From the NCBI GenBank assembly GCA_030512335.1, contig JAULSU010000007.1:248001-312000 (forward strand): DNA of 64,000 bases. Direction: 5' to 3'. Of this stretch, positions 42,290 to 53,160 are shown one piece after another. Every line of letters starts with the position of its first letter. The stretch's first letter is position 1. Made by a program: the position numbers and the translations under genes. This stretch comes from Immersiella caudata. Taxonomy: Eukaryota > Ascomycota > Sordariomycetes > Sordariales > Lasiosphaeriaceae. The notes under the pieces are model-generated. The model made no database searches, was not told the origin of the DNA, and worked only from the letters and a program-made list of their open reading frames with translations.

Positions 42290-42784
42290 TTAGCTGCCTC
42301 CTCCACCTCCACTCGTGCCGATAAAGACGACTAGCACAGCCGCATACGCTGCTGTGGCCGTTATGGTATCTATGTTGTCGGTCTCAAAGACCAGGCCTAC
42401 CGCGAAGGCGAAAAGAACCACAGAGACTAGTGCAATGATGAGGCCCTTTACCAGGGATGGATGTAACACCATGATGACCATCAGTACAATCAGCGCGCAG
42501 CCACCGACGGTCCCAATGAGGAATCGCGCCACCGAGTCAACAAACGGTGAGTACACCTCGGGAGCTTCACCTGCCCCATACTGTGGACGCCTGATCCTCC
42601 GCTCCGCCTCAGTCCACGCAAGATGTTTTGGCAGAGTCTTGAGGAGCAGAGTCCGGACATGGTCGTGCTTTTGAACCAACTCTTTGTCAATGGTGCAGTA
42701 TTTGGTGTCGTATGGGCGATTCTTTCCCCTGGATACGGCCTTACGATGTTGGAAAAGACCCCTTCGAGCGAGATCCGGGGATCA
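42290..42784 (-). pseudogene. C-terminal fragment of a DUF6594-type membrane protein
   Basis: The minus-strand frame is open from a TGA at 42782-42784 down to the stop at 42290-42292. It reads HDHVRTLLLKTLPKHL and RRPQYGAGEAPEVYSPFVDS, then three hydrophobic segments: VARFLIGTVGGCALIVLMVI, LIIALVSVVLFAFAVGLVF and TATAAYAAVLVVFIGTS. This is the C-terminal membrane module of the fungal DUF6594 family, which normally has about 150-200 more residues with coiled coil before it. No such part is found upstream in any frame I read, so this looks like a truncated copy, unless an exon far upstream was missed. Function of the family is unknown. Confidence 0.55.
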
Positions 42785-43163
42785 TTGGTGTACAAAGGAA
42801 TGATCATCCACCGTCAGGCAGATCATTGGAGGCGGGCAGCTTTTAGCTCCATTGGTTTTTTTTGCTTTGCCCCTGAGCAGGTGACGTGTTGGACAAGGAT
42901 AGTGACCTCGATGATGGTGGTCGTGGCTGCACAGAGGTCGTTCCCGGCCACACGGCGCTCTTCTTCCCTGTTCGGGGTGCGAGGTGCAGTCCAACAGACG
43001 CCCTTCCTCGGACCCGTTAAGCGATAACGGTGTTTGGAAATTCTCCTCACCGCAAATCGCTGACACTCTTTCGCACGACCCGCTACGAAGGTGGCCGAAA
43101 ATGATCTCAAAGGGGGCTAAGATCAAGTACCCCATTGTGAGCTGGCTCGGCCCGCTTCGCGGT

Positions 43164-43675
43164 CCTCATCCAACGTTGGGATAAGCGGATACGACGCTCT
43201 AGTCGCCATTCTCAACGGCATTCAGTCAATCCTCGATGTATTCAAGCAAAGGGAGAGCGATTCGGGGCGGCGAATCGACAGTGCTGAACAAAGGAGATTC
43301 TGCAATGCGGTTGCGTCCAAAGCAAGCGCACTCACCGATCTACTCAACACAACCATTCCCGAACCTTCCGCTCCGCCCTCCCCCAGCTCCGCATCCATGC
43401 CCCAAGCGGCATTTACCTTTGCGATGTTCGTGAGTCTTTCTTGTCTCTGGACCGTGGAAGACAGCTTGCTAATTAACAGCCCCAGCCGACGGCTTCAACC
43501 CTTTCTTGTATCTGATCAAGATTCGTACAAGCGTTCAAGAGCCCTAAAAAAGTTCATGGCAGGGAAGGATCCCTCAGTCATTCAACTTGCTCCGTTTGAG
43601 GCCACCCTCGATGGCATCCTGGACGATTTGTATGCCCATATCGAGTCCTGGATTGCCAAGCAAAGTGAGGAATAG
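43164..43675 (+). CDS. Orphan reading frame of unknown function
   Basis: A 512-nt open frame ends with TAG at 43673-43675. It has no ATG in its first part; the first ATG is at 43397. The encoded sequence looks protein-like, not random: YDALVAILNGIQSILDVFKQ is a good amphipathic helix, then an Ala/Ser/Pro-rich stretch, then SRALKKFMAGKDPSV and ATLDGILDDLYAHIESWIA. An alternative with an intron starting GTGAGT at 43430 does not keep a better frame. I do not recognise the family. It may be the remnant of a larger gene whose 5' part is in the poorly coding DNA before 43164. Confidence 0.3.
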
Positions 43676-44366
43676 TATCACTTTCTTTCTGGGCTCGATC
43701 ATGATCTCCTGACGCCAGAGCAACATGAACCTAGAATTGGACTTGGGGTTTACCAGGGCAGTAAGAAACGAGCACGTTCGTGCATTATTATGTGATGACA
43801 ATGAGGCATTCCAATCTTTGACCGGGTACGCCGGAGAGGAGGGGGAAGGGGCAAGGTTGCTTTCCCTTCTGTTGGCAAGTCGCCATGGTTGGAGATTTGA
43901 CATTGTCGATCCGCTGTTGGTAATGGGTATGACGCTTTCCTCGGTACTCCGTGTGCACTCCCCCTCATTCCTAAAGCTTTGATTTCGTCGCGATTCGCCG
44001 CCCACGCGGTGTCCTGGTGGTGAAGATGAAAGGGTCAACCGGGATCCACATCAAACGATGTCTCTGGGAAGAGTGGCGTCGCGTCTTCATTCCACCGACA
44101 GCGATCAGCGAGGAACAGTTCCCAAACAGTGCAAGTCAAGTCCCCCAAAACTTGGCACTCCAGCGCCACCAGCAAACGCGCATGCAAATCCCTGCCACAC
44201 CGATGCTCAGCCCCCAGGGGTTGCATGTTTCAGAACTCAAAGGGAGCATTCGATAAAAGACAATCTCACCACCACATCCACCACTGAATTCAACATCGAA
44301 TCAGTCTCTCCTATCCCACTAAATCGCATCAAACCCGTGCACCACCCCAAAAAAAATCTCACAAAA
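43676..44366. other. Intergenic region
   Basis: No supported gene. A frame that continues into the next gene is open from 44058, but its first 100 codons lack conserved or structured sequence. Confidence 0.4.
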
Positions 44367-44693
44367 ATGCACCTCTCCGCCCGCTCAGGAGGCGTCGGCA
44401 AAGCCTTCACCGCCGCCGACGCCGTGACCAAGTCAATCTCGCTAGGCACCGCCATCGCCATACCCCTGGCCATCGTCTTCGCCGTCATCATCGCATTCAT
44501 CGTATTCACCGTCTGCCGGAGCAGGAAAAAGAAGGCGAGGAAGGCCAAGGAGGAGCGCGACGAGGCGTATGATAGGCTCACGGCGAGCGCGAGGAAGTCG
44601 GAGGCGGATCGGAGGAGGCCGGGGGATTCGGATTGGGATTCGGATGAGGAGGCTGAGTTGAAGAGCCCGTTGCCGACGAGGACGAGGCGATGA
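44367..44693 (+). CDS. Small single-pass membrane protein
   Basis: ATG 44367 (AAAA context) gives 108 residues. Residues about 25-50 form one membrane helix, ending FIVFTVCRSRKKKARK, so the basic side is probably cytosolic. The C-terminal half is highly charged (KAKEERDEAYDRL, DSDWDSDEEAELKS) and ends RTRR. This architecture, a short N-terminus, one helix and a charged tail, is common among fungal lineage-specific proteins. No known domain was recognised. The start could be earlier in the same frame (from 44058), but the sequence there is not protein-like. A 22-T run begins 3 bp after the stop. Confidence 0.55.
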   Translation: MHLSARSGGVGKAFTAADAVTKSISLGTAIAIPLAIVFAVIIAFIVFTVCRSRKKKARKAKEERDEAYDRLTASARKSEADRRRPGDSDWDSDEEAELKSPLPTRTRR

Positions 44694-44695
44694 GA

Positions 44696-44717
44696 TTTTT
44701 TTTTTTTTTTTTTTTTT
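44696..44717 (+). repeat. 22-nt T homopolymer
   Basis: An uninterrupted T run directly after the stop codon of the small membrane protein gene. The remainder of the flank up to 45260 holds no recognised gene. Confidence 0.8.
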
Positions 44718-45261
44718 CGTGGGGATAGAGGGTGGGGTTGAGGTTTGGTTGTTGAATGGAAAGGGAAGGGAATGCCAGATTGGACCCGACTTGGGAGTGC
44801 GGAGGCATGGTGCTCGGGAAAGACGATGAGCTGGGACTTCATGTACAACAACACTAATTCGTCGCGGACGGGCGAGCAGCTGAGTCTCGCGGCATGGTAC
44901 TGTAATGCGTATTGGACGAACGCTAGACACAACACTGAGGTCGAGTTTGGAATGGATTCTCTGCCGGGTGTGTTTTTCTGACGTTCGGGTATCTTTTCTC
45001 GGCAGTGCATGCTACAGTTTTCCGGTTGCACGGCCGCTCTAGACGGCGAAGGCCTCGGCAACCGAACGATGCAGCGGTAGGTACGCTGCAGGGCTGTTGT
45101 TAAAGCCACGAGAGAGAACAAGACCTTCTTCCATCTTCCCTAAACCCATCTTCCCTAAACCCATCTTTCCAACACGCACATGCACGACCTGCAGTTTTCA
45201 CCCTTCCCGCCTTACCAGTTGCTCATCCCTCCCCTCGCTTAGCTGAGATCGAATGGACCAA

Positions 45262-45286
45262 GACGTCATTGAAAGGCATATAAATA
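45262..45286 (+). promoter_or_regulatory. CRE-like site and TATA box
   Basis: gacgtcat (45262-45269) contains the palindromic ACGTC core bound by bZIP/ATF-type factors. Ten bases later is a strong TATA box, tataaata (45279-45286). They lie about 250 bp upstream of the secreted cysteine-rich protein ATG at 45534. Assignment to that gene is by position; the intervening sequence would be 5' leader. Confidence 0.45.
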
Positions 45287-45533
45287 GCGGGGTGGTAGTG
45301 CCATCCCGCCTGATACCAAGCAATCTTAGCTCCCGCCTGCAGATCGCCAATCACTGCTCGACAAAACGTATAGCTCGGCAAGTTATGGCCCCGTCTTACA
45401 CACCGTTCCGAGAACCATAGCCAGCCCCTTGGATTCATTGACTTGGCATAAGACCATAGTTTTCTGCTTCCCCAACAACTAACCTTCTGCTTTCTCTCGA
45501 GTTACCCATTCCAACTGAGCAATACATATCAAG

Positions 45534-45940
45534 ATGCTACTCCCTCTCCTACTCATAACCTCACTCGCCCTCCCCGCCCTCGCCACACTCAACGGCCGCT
45601 GTACCAGTAGTAAAGCCACAGGCGACTGGAAATCCGCCGGCATCTGCATCAAGACTTCGACATGCGAACGGTACAAGGGAAGAACCAAAACTGGCGCCTG
45701 TCCACACGATCCGGATGATGTGAAGTGCTGCCTCATTGACGAGTGCAGCGGGCATCCCGACGGGTTGTTATACCACAGCCACTGCGAATGGACGAATGAT
45801 AGCATCTGCAACGAGTTGGGGAGGTGGCTTGATAGTGAGTTTTTCTTTGGTTTGGCTTGAACTGTTCGAGAAAGAGCGGCTGACAACGGGTAGATAAATG
45901 CCCAGGGGGAAATAACTTCAAGTGTTGTGTGAATCCGTAG
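45534..45940 (+). CDS. Secreted cysteine-rich protein
   Basis: Two exons, 45534-45834 and 45894-45940 (59-nt intron, GTGAGT donor, CTGAC branch, TAG acceptor), 115 residues. The signal peptide is MLLPLLLITSLALPALA. The mature protein is short and rich in Cys: GRCTS, GICIKTSTCERY, GACPHDPDDVKCC, DECSG, SHCEW, SICNE, KCPGG, FKCC. The CP-DP--VKCC and CPGG-NFKCC phrases recur in cysteine-rich modules that precede lysozyme- or NlpC-type domains in fungal secreted proteins; here the module stands alone. It could be a carbohydrate-binding or antimicrobial/effector-type protein; no direct evidence decides. Confidence 0.75.
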
Positions 45941-46422
45941 GGAGGGAAGACGCTGGGACGGGGGCTAAAAAAGGGGTGGTGCTGGTTGGCCCGCCGATGT
46001 TGTGGAGTCTCGAGGCAGAGGGGGATCCCCGAAGGTGTTTGTTGACACCAGCGGCTGCAGTCTTGGCATTTTTATGTATTCGCCGAACTTGAACAAGGCC
46101 TTTGTCGGTGCCCGGCTTTGTGCCCGGCTTTGTGTGCAGGCTTACAAACCAACAACCCGGCGCAGGTCGCCGTACCGAGCCGGGTGGCGAGACCCGACAG
46201 CCGTCAGCCCGGGATGATGCCACCAATGCCGCTTCCGTCTCCAGTTGCCTCCGGTGTGCTGACATGATATGACAGGCATCAAACGACAGCCTGATATTTC
46301 TTTCCTAATATTTACGTCGCCTTTTTAATCAGGTTGCTGTTCTCTCGCTCTCTCCATAATCTCCTCGCCCAAAGAGAAACAGACCTCAACCTTTGTCGAG
46401 CCATTTCCATCACAGCCAAAAA
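45941..46422. other. Intergenic region before the YeeE-type gene
   Basis: About 480 bp without a gene. At 46264-46273 atgatatgac is an imperfect match (8 of 10) to the sulfur-regulator consensus ATGRYRYCAT. Confidence 0.35.
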
Positions 46423-47490
46423 ATGGCTACCTCGCTCCTCTCAGGAATCGCCTTCGGCGCTGCCCTCACCGCATCCGGCGTCTCCAACCCTACCGTCATC
46501 ATAGACCAGTTGAAGCTAGCCGACTGGTCCATGCTGGAAATCTTTATGGCCGCCACAGCAAGCAGCACCCTCCTCATCTCAGCCTTCCACGCCGCCAACT
46601 TCGTCCAGCTCACACCGCGTTGCTACTCCGGCCTTGGTCTCTTCGCCCACTACGACGGCAACATCATCGGTGGCATCCTTCTCGGCGCCGGCATGGCCCT
46701 CAGCGGTAGCTGTCCCGGCACCGTCCTCGCCCAAATCGGCGCCGGCCTCTTGCGCAATGGTCTCTCCACGTTAGCCGGTGCCCTGCTCGCCGGCATCACC
46801 TGGACGGGCTACCTCCGCCCTTGGGTGATCGCCCGCTCTAGGCGCTTGCATAACAACCCGGCGACTCTAACAGCCTGCGAGCAAGCGAAGAAGGAACCGT
46901 CCAAGACAATCCACGACGCCCTCGGGATCAGCAGATGCGTCGCCACTGCAGCCTTTGAAGGTCTTCTCGGTGCTGCCGTGGCTGGCCTGGCATGGATGTC
47001 TATTGCCTCGCGGCCTGCTGGAGGTTCTTCTTTTCCTGCGGCCGGCGGGCTGTTGATCGGCCTCGCCCAGCTCGTCTCGCTGCTGCTGAGAGGTAACGCT
47101 GTGGGCGTATCTGCAGCGTACGAAGACGTAGGTGAATGCGTATGGTGGCCGTTTTATTCACCGGAGTCAGAGTCCGAATCCGGGTCAGGAGACGGTTCCA
47201 AGAGGCCGAGCTTGAAGACATCGTCAATTGCATTCGCGGTGGGGATCGTGATTGGCTCGCGGGCTTTGGCCGTGCTGACGCCAGGACTGTTGCATCTTTC
47301 GGGGGTGCCTGACGTTCCGATGCTGCAGGGGGTTTTGGGCGGGTTTACCATGGTGCTAGGAGCCAGGGTTGCGGGCGGGTGCACTTCAGGGCATGGGATC
47401 ACGGGCATGTCGCTGCTGTCGATTAGCAGCTTCGTGACGATTGGTTCGGCCCTGGCTACAGGTGTTTTGACGGCGAGTTTGGTTTGGTGA
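46423..47490 (+). CDS. YeeE/YedE-family sulfur (thiosulfate-type) transporter
   Basis: Intronless, 355 residues from ATG 46423 (an upstream in-frame ATG at 46393 would add 10 residues). The protein is almost entirely membrane helices, in two halves related to each other: ILLGAGMALSGSCPGTVL with Cys about 97, and VLGARVAGGCTSGHGITG with Cys about 320. These Gly/Cys loops are the hallmark of the YeeE/YedE (DUF395) family; bacterial members import thiosulfate by relay through the conserved Cys. An acidic/Ser-rich loop (SPESESESGSGDGSK) sits in the middle. A sulfate permease gene follows 0.8 kb downstream on the same strand, supporting a sulfur-uptake role. Substrate in fungi is inferred. Confidence 0.85.
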   Translation: MATSLLSGIAFGAALTASGVSNPTVIIDQLKLADWSMLEIFMAATASSTLLISAFHAANFVQLTPRCYSGLGLFAHYDGNIIGGILLGAGMALSGSCPGTVLAQIGAGLLRNGLSTLAGALLAGITWTGYLRPWVIARSRRLHNNPATLTACEQAKKEPSKTIHDALGISRCVATAAFEGLLGAAVAGLAWMSIASRPAGGSSFPAAGGLLIGLAQLVSLLLRGNAVGVSAAYEDVGECVWWPFYSPESESESGSGDGSKRPSLKTSSIAFAVGIVIGSRALAVLTPGLLHLSGVPDVPMLQGVLGGFTMVLGARVAGGCTSGHGITGMSLLSISSFVTIGSALATGVLTASLVW

Positions 47491-48307
47491 TCAGATCGCA
47501 CTCAGGGATGTGATGGCAAAGGTGTCGAGACGTGTATCGTAATTGTTTGGGCCACTGCTGTGGATGGACAGCCCCAATAGAATAGGTAGGCATGGTGGTG
47601 CAGGGTAACAGAAGATCTATCAGAAAACATGACCCGTGCTGCAAAAAGTATGTGTGCTGCCCCACTAGCAGAAAAACTCTGATGTTTCCAGGTTGCCTCA
47701 AAAGGAAGGAACGTTGGACGGCGGTGAGGTGGCTGTGGCACCCCCTGCCCAGTGGCCGAATGTCCAGCAACTAAACGAAAAGTCGGTAGCAGCCCAGTTT
47801 GCTTTTCTTTCACAAATTCTGGTGCTCAATTCACTGTGTACGGAACGGGGGCTGAAGGGAAGTGGTGTTTCTTTGTTGTTCAGTGGCCTGATGAGCTGAC
47901 GATGGACGCCGAGGTCGCCGATCACCCGATCGCTAACGGCGGTGACTAAAGGAAAAAAACACCAACAGACGGAAAGGTTAGGTCATTGATGCAACTGTCC
48001 TCGGACCAGCCAAGGAAGCATGGTTGTAAAGGAGCCACCCTCGCCGACTTGGCGCGGAAGTCGGCCGGTTCAGATGGGTCCCACAGGGCCGAGCCGACCC
48101 GAGCCGCACCACCTTGCCGGTCAGGTTGTCCGAGATCACTCGTTGCCCACGAGTTCACTCGCATGTGAAAAAACGAAAGAAAAAGTGATTCGTCTGCTTC
48201 CACCAGCGACTCGGACAAACTTCAACGATGCTATCATCTCAACCCAGACCATCGCTTGGAGCACTGTCCCACTTACCTCAGACGCTCCTGCCTAAAGGAA
48301 TTCGATC
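47491..48307. other. Intergenic region before the sulfate permease gene
   Basis: 817 bp. Open frames on both strands without domains. Contains the candidate sulfur-control site at 48228-48237. Confidence 0.4.
48228..48237. promoter_or_regulatory. Near-consensus CYS3/MetR-type site
   Basis: atgctatcat matches the fungal sulfur bZIP regulator consensus ATGRYRYCAT at 9 of 10 positions (C in place of R at position 4). It lies 71 bp upstream of the sulfate permease ATG. The factor and its consensus are known from Neurospora CYS3 and Aspergillus MetR; binding here is inferred. Confidence 0.4.
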
Positions 48308-50588
48308 ATGTCGCCACAAGACTCGACCGTCACTCTCGAAGGTCACGGCTACCAGCTACCCCTTCATCGAGATGACATCCAAACGAAGTTTCGCGAGTCA
48401 GATCCAAGCGTGGGCGACTGGCTGCGATCCCTGATCCCGACTCGAAGCGGCGTCCTGCGATACATTCGAGACGTTTTCGTCTTTGCGCAGTGGCTTCCGC
48501 GCTACAATTGGGGATGGTTAGTGGGCGACAGCATTGCTGGCTTGACGGTTGGCTTCGTCGTTATCCCCCAGGCCATGGCCTACGCCCTGCTCGCCAACCT
48601 GTCGCCTGAATATGGCCTGTATACCAGCTTTGTGGGGGCAGCGCTGTACTGGATGTTTGGAACATCCAAGGACATTGTCATCGGGGTATGTGCACTTTCC
48701 TTTCTGTCTTCTGTTCACCTTTTCTTGCATTTTCGTCAGACCGGCAGTAGTGCAATGGAGACTAACGGTTATAGACAACTGCGGTCGGGTCACTCCTTAT
48801 CGGATCCGTCATTGCCTCGATTCAGGAGCTAAAACCCGGGGTCTACACAAACGAAGACATTGCGAAAACGACATCCTTCGTGGCTGGTGCGATACTCCTC
48901 TTCTTCGCCCTCCTCCGGCTCGGCTGGATCATTGAGTTCATACCCTACATTCCCATCTCGGCATTCATCACGTCAGCGAGCATCATCATCATATCAACCC
49001 AGTTTCCGGTCCTCATGGGGATCCCCGGTGTCAACACAAGGCAAGCGCCGTATCGGGTCATGATAGATGGCCTCAAGGGACTGCCCGAGACGAGGGTTGA
49101 CGCCGCAATAGGCCTGACCGCCATGGCCTTGCTCTACGCCATTCGCTTCATCTGCAACCGCATGGAGGTGCGATACCCCAAGCAAAAGAAGACGTGGGCT
49201 ATCATTGCGTCGATGCGCCTCTCGTTTGTGATGCTGTTGTGCACTCTCATCAGCTGGCTTGTCAACAGGAACCTGTCCGCAGAACAGCGCCCTTTTCGAA
49301 TTGTTGGGCATATTTCTAGTGGTGAGTCTCTGCAAAGCAGCTTGACACTCGAGAATTGGGCTGACAAGTCAACATCGCAGGTTTCAACCGCGCCGGACCG
49401 CCAAGGCTGGAGGGGGACCTGATCCTCCTCATCTTGCCCGAACTCCCAGCCATGGTTATCATCTTGGTCATCGAGCACATCGCCATCGCCAAGTCGTTCG
49501 GCCGCAGTTTCGGATATACAGTCCTTCCATCCCAGGAGATGCTTGCTCAAGGGGCATCCAACCTGCTCGGTCCCTTTGTTGGTGGCTACGTGTGCACCGG
49601 ATCCTTTGGCGCGTCAGCCGTTCTCTCCAAGGCCAGGGTCCGAACACCCCTCGCCGGCCTCTTCAGCGCTGGTATTCTGGTCCTCGCTCTGTGCGCTCTC
49701 ACGGCCGTCTTCTACTACATCCCCATGGCTGCGTTGGCGGGGCTCATCATCCACGCCGTTGTCGACCTGCCCACGCCGCCCAAAAAGCTGTACAAATACT
49801 GGCAAATGTCTCCGTTTGAGCTCATCGTCTGGGTTGTCGGCGTCGTCGTCGCCGTTTTTGTCGGCCTCGAGATCAGCGTCTACATCACCATTGCGCTCTC
49901 GCTTGCCTGGTTCCTCGTGCGCCAAGCTTGCACCCACGGCCGCTTCCTCGGCCAAGCCCGCGTCTACCGCGTCGTCGACGGGCAAGCTACCCCACACGAC
50001 ATCTTCCTCCCCCTCGACCGCCAAGACGACGCCGCCCCGAGCCCTCCCGTCATTGTCGCACCTCCGTACCCCGGGGTTTTCATCTTCCGTTTCACCGGAG
50101 GTCTCAGCTACATGAACCAGGCTCAACACATGGCGCGTCTCATCGCCCAAGTCCGAGCCAATACTCGTCCGGGTATCTGCTCCCGGGTCGATATTCCCAG
50201 TTCTCCCGAGAAATCGCGTCCCGCCGCCAGTTCAGACACTCTCTGGTCCGAGCGCCCCACCTCCTCTTCCCAACTTCAGTCTCGCCAAACACTCCCCCCG
50301 CTGCGCGCCATCGTCCTAGACTGCTCCTGCATCGACCAGCTCGATATTACCGCCATTCAAGGCCTGGTCGACGCGCGAAACACTCTCAACAAGCACGCCT
50401 GCATGGATGCGACTTCGCCCGACTCGGAATGCGATGGTGTGAAATGGTACTTTGCCGGGCTGTCGAATTCTTGGGCGAGAAAGGCGTTGCGGACTGCCGG
50501 GTTGGATGTGTCACATTTCCATGTCGATTTGGCCGAGGCCTTGGACGATGCTTTGAGAGATGCGAAGGAGAAGTGCAGTGATGTTTGA
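48308..50588 (+). CDS. SulP-family sulfate permease with STAS domain
   Basis: Three exons, 48308-48685, 48775-49321, 49381-50588, giving 710 residues. The N-terminal segment and first helix region read WLPRYNWGWLVGDSIAGLTV, then VIPQAMAYALLANLSPEYGL, the SulP signature. Later helices include ILLFFALLRLGWIIEFIP and HIAIAKSFGRSFGYTV, and FVGGYVCTGSFGASAVLSKA is the conserved TGSFSR-like loop, with A-S in place of S-R. The C-terminal STAS domain spans about residues 530-700 (GVFIFRFTGGLSYMN, IVLDCSCIDQLDITAIQGL), with a Ser/Pro-rich insertion. It should import sulfate with protons across the plasma membrane. The neighbouring YeeE-type gene suggests joint sulfur acquisition. Confidence 0.9.
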
Positions 50589-51326
50589 CATACGCATTGA
50601 GCTTATCGGCAGGCCGGGGCTTGTGGGTGAGGCCCCGGTCGGTTCGGACTCTGGTGGGCTCGGACTTGAGTTGGTTCGGGGCTCAATGGACCCTTCCGGG
50701 CTGACGACTTCCGGTCGCGGCGCGGGGGGCGCCGATCAATTTCGGTGGTTGCCTTTGAGCGGTGTTTGGTGGGGTCGGCAGTGTTTGCGGGGCAAGTGGG
50801 GGCCGGGAGACAAGTATCCCGGACCGCTTGGTGCTACCCGCAGTTGCCTTTGACGGACAAGCTCCTCCGTAGAGGGTCTTGATCTTGGCGTCGAAATCGT
50901 ATCTTCGTCACTCTGATTGGCGTGGAAGTGATGCTCGCTGGGACGTCAGCCGTCAGCCGTCAGCATGACTGTCCAATGCAGATAAGGTCTCACTAGGCTG
51001 ACTGGGGTGATCCAAGTCTTGATAGCGCTGATGATATTGCTGATGCTATGGGGTCGGGAATACGGATTACGAATTACTAGTATTCGCCCCCCCCCCCCCC
51101 CCTGTCGTCAATCCTGGAGGATTGTGTTTTCTAGCGAATGCGAAGACCAAACAGACAATAGGATGACGCCAATCCCTGCCCTTTCTAGCACGTGACTCCC
51201 GTGTCATGTCGTGTCGCAAATTGCTTTTCAGCCAGCGATTCCCATCTCAAATCCACCGCCCAACAGCCCCGCCATCCCGCTCAACGCCCAACGCGCTACG
51301 AGGGAACACCAACATTCGTTGTCACC
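50589..51326. other. Intergenic region
   Basis: About 740 bp with no recognised gene. Includes cagccgt twice in tandem near 50947-50960 and a 16-C run at 51087-51102. Confidence 0.4.
51087..51102 (+). repeat. 16-nt C homopolymer
   Basis: Uninterrupted C run in the upstream region of the P450 gene that starts at 51327. Confidence 0.8.
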
Positions 51327-53064
51327 ATGGCGTCCAACTCTACGTCGGGCCTCATCGGGCACGCGACAAACCTCTCGACAGGGCAATACATCGGCCTCAC
51401 CGCAACTGTCGTGTTCCTCTCCATCCTCTACAAATTCTCATCCCCGCCCATGGACCCGCGCGAGCCTCCCGCGCTCAAACCCGACCTTCCCATCCCCATG
51501 ATCGGCCACATCATCGGCTTCCTCCGCCACGGCCTCAACTACTTTAGCGTCCTCTCGTAATCTCCCCTTTCCTCCCTCATCCCACACCAAAAAAAAAACC
51601 ATTACTAATTCGGACACCTAGAAAATCTCACCCAACAACACCAGCAGGAACCCTCCCCATTCTCAACGGCAAAGCCTACATGCTCTTCGACATCCCCCTA
51701 ATCCAATCCGCCCTGCGCCACAAAAACCTAACCTTTGACCTCCTCTCCCTCGAATTCGGCCAGCGCGTTTTCGGGCTATCCGACCGCGCCATGGAAAAGC
51801 TTTGGGGCCCCGATCACGACATTGAGACTTCCGTCGCGCCGGTTACGATGCATCGCATCAAGAGCGCGATGCAGGGGGAGAATTTGCTGAGGATGAATGT
51901 CAAGGCGTTGGAGTTTATTGCGGGGGGGTTGAATGAGATTGCGCCTGGGGAAGGGGAAGGGAAGAGGGTGGGGAGGTTGTTTGGGTGGTTGAGGGACTTT
52001 ATGACAATGGCTACGGCGGAGGGGATTTTTGGGGGGGAGAATCCGATGAGGGGGAGGATGGATTTGGTGGAGGCTTTGTGGTGAGTGTCTTTTTCTCTTC
52101 TTTAGTGTGAAGGGGGAAGGGGGATGAGGGGGGAAGAATGGGGAAAAGGAGGGCTAACGGGAACAGGGAGTTTGAGAATAACATCCAGCCGCTGTTTGTG
52201 GGCGTGCTTCCGCACATCATTGCGAGGAAGGCGTTCCTTGCGCGGGAGAAGATTCAGGCGGTGTTGGTGCCGTGGTATTTGGCGCGAAAGGACGAGGCAG
52301 AGGATGTCTCTGCGATTGCCAAGGCGCGCGCGGCTTCCTCTCGCGAGTTTGGGATGCCCGAGGAGGAAATTGGGAGGTTGGAGGTGGCGCTGCTTTTTGT
52401 GGCCACGACGAATACCATCCCGACGCTGTATTGGTTCATGGTGAATGTTTGGCTGCGGCCGGAGCTCGTGAAGGAGCTGGGGAAGGAGGCGTTGCCGCTT
52501 GTGAAGGTGGAAAAGAACGGGGAACGCCGCACGGCGACGGTGGATATCTCCAGGTTGGAGGAGCAGTGCCCCCTGATGGTAGCGTGCTATCGCGAATCGG
52601 TCCGTCTTGGGAACCAGGGTGTCGGGACACGACGAGTCATGCGCGACACGATTTTAACGGACTCTCGGGGGAACGAACACCTGTTCAAGGCGGGTGTGGA
52701 CGTCCTTTGGTCGGCCAAGGAAATGCACCTCTCGGGTGCGTGGGGCGACAACGTGGCGGACTTCAACCCGGAGCGATTCAACGAGGAGAACTACGGACGG
52801 GCGCAGAAGCAGGCGTATGTTCCCTTTGGCGGCGGGAAGCACTTGTGTCCGGGCCGTAACTTTGCGTTTGCGGAGAACCTTGGCCTCATGGTCGCGCTGG
52901 TGTTGGGGTTCAAGATTCAGGGCCTTGACCCAAAGGACTTCAAGCTGGGAGAGGCGAAGTTTGGAGAGGCCGTGGCCAAGCCTCCTGCTGATGCTCAAGG
53001 GGACGAGGTCGTGGTCGAAAGGAAGAAAGGGTGGGAAGATGTGGAGTGGAAGTTTGTCTGCTGA
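51327..53064 (+). CDS. Cytochrome P450, CYP7/CYP8-like type (P450-3)
   Basis: Three exons, 51327-51556, 51622-52080, 52167-53064, giving 528 residues. It has a short N-terminal anchor (GLTATVVFLSILYKF) and a Pro-rich hinge. The I-helix reads VATTNTIPTLYWFM: it lacks the usual AGxDT and resembles the N-T-P form of CYP7 (sterol hydroxylases) and CYP8 (prostacyclin synthase). ExxR is present as RESVRL, and the heme loop is PFGGGKHLCPGRNFAFAE with Cys at about 457. It is unrelated in detail to P450-1 and P450-2. Fungal relatives are often annotated by similarity to 25-hydroxycholesterol 7-alpha-hydroxylase or prostacyclin synthase. Convergent with a LaeA-like methyltransferase gene, stops 96 bp apart. 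Confidence 0.88.
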
Positions 53065-53160
53065 GCTAGCAATTAGACGTTGGATGCTTCATTGTGTGTA
53101 CCAAGAGAACTCGACCCCAAGTCTCATGCTGTTTCTTTCCCTGACTTCTCCGCCTTCTCT

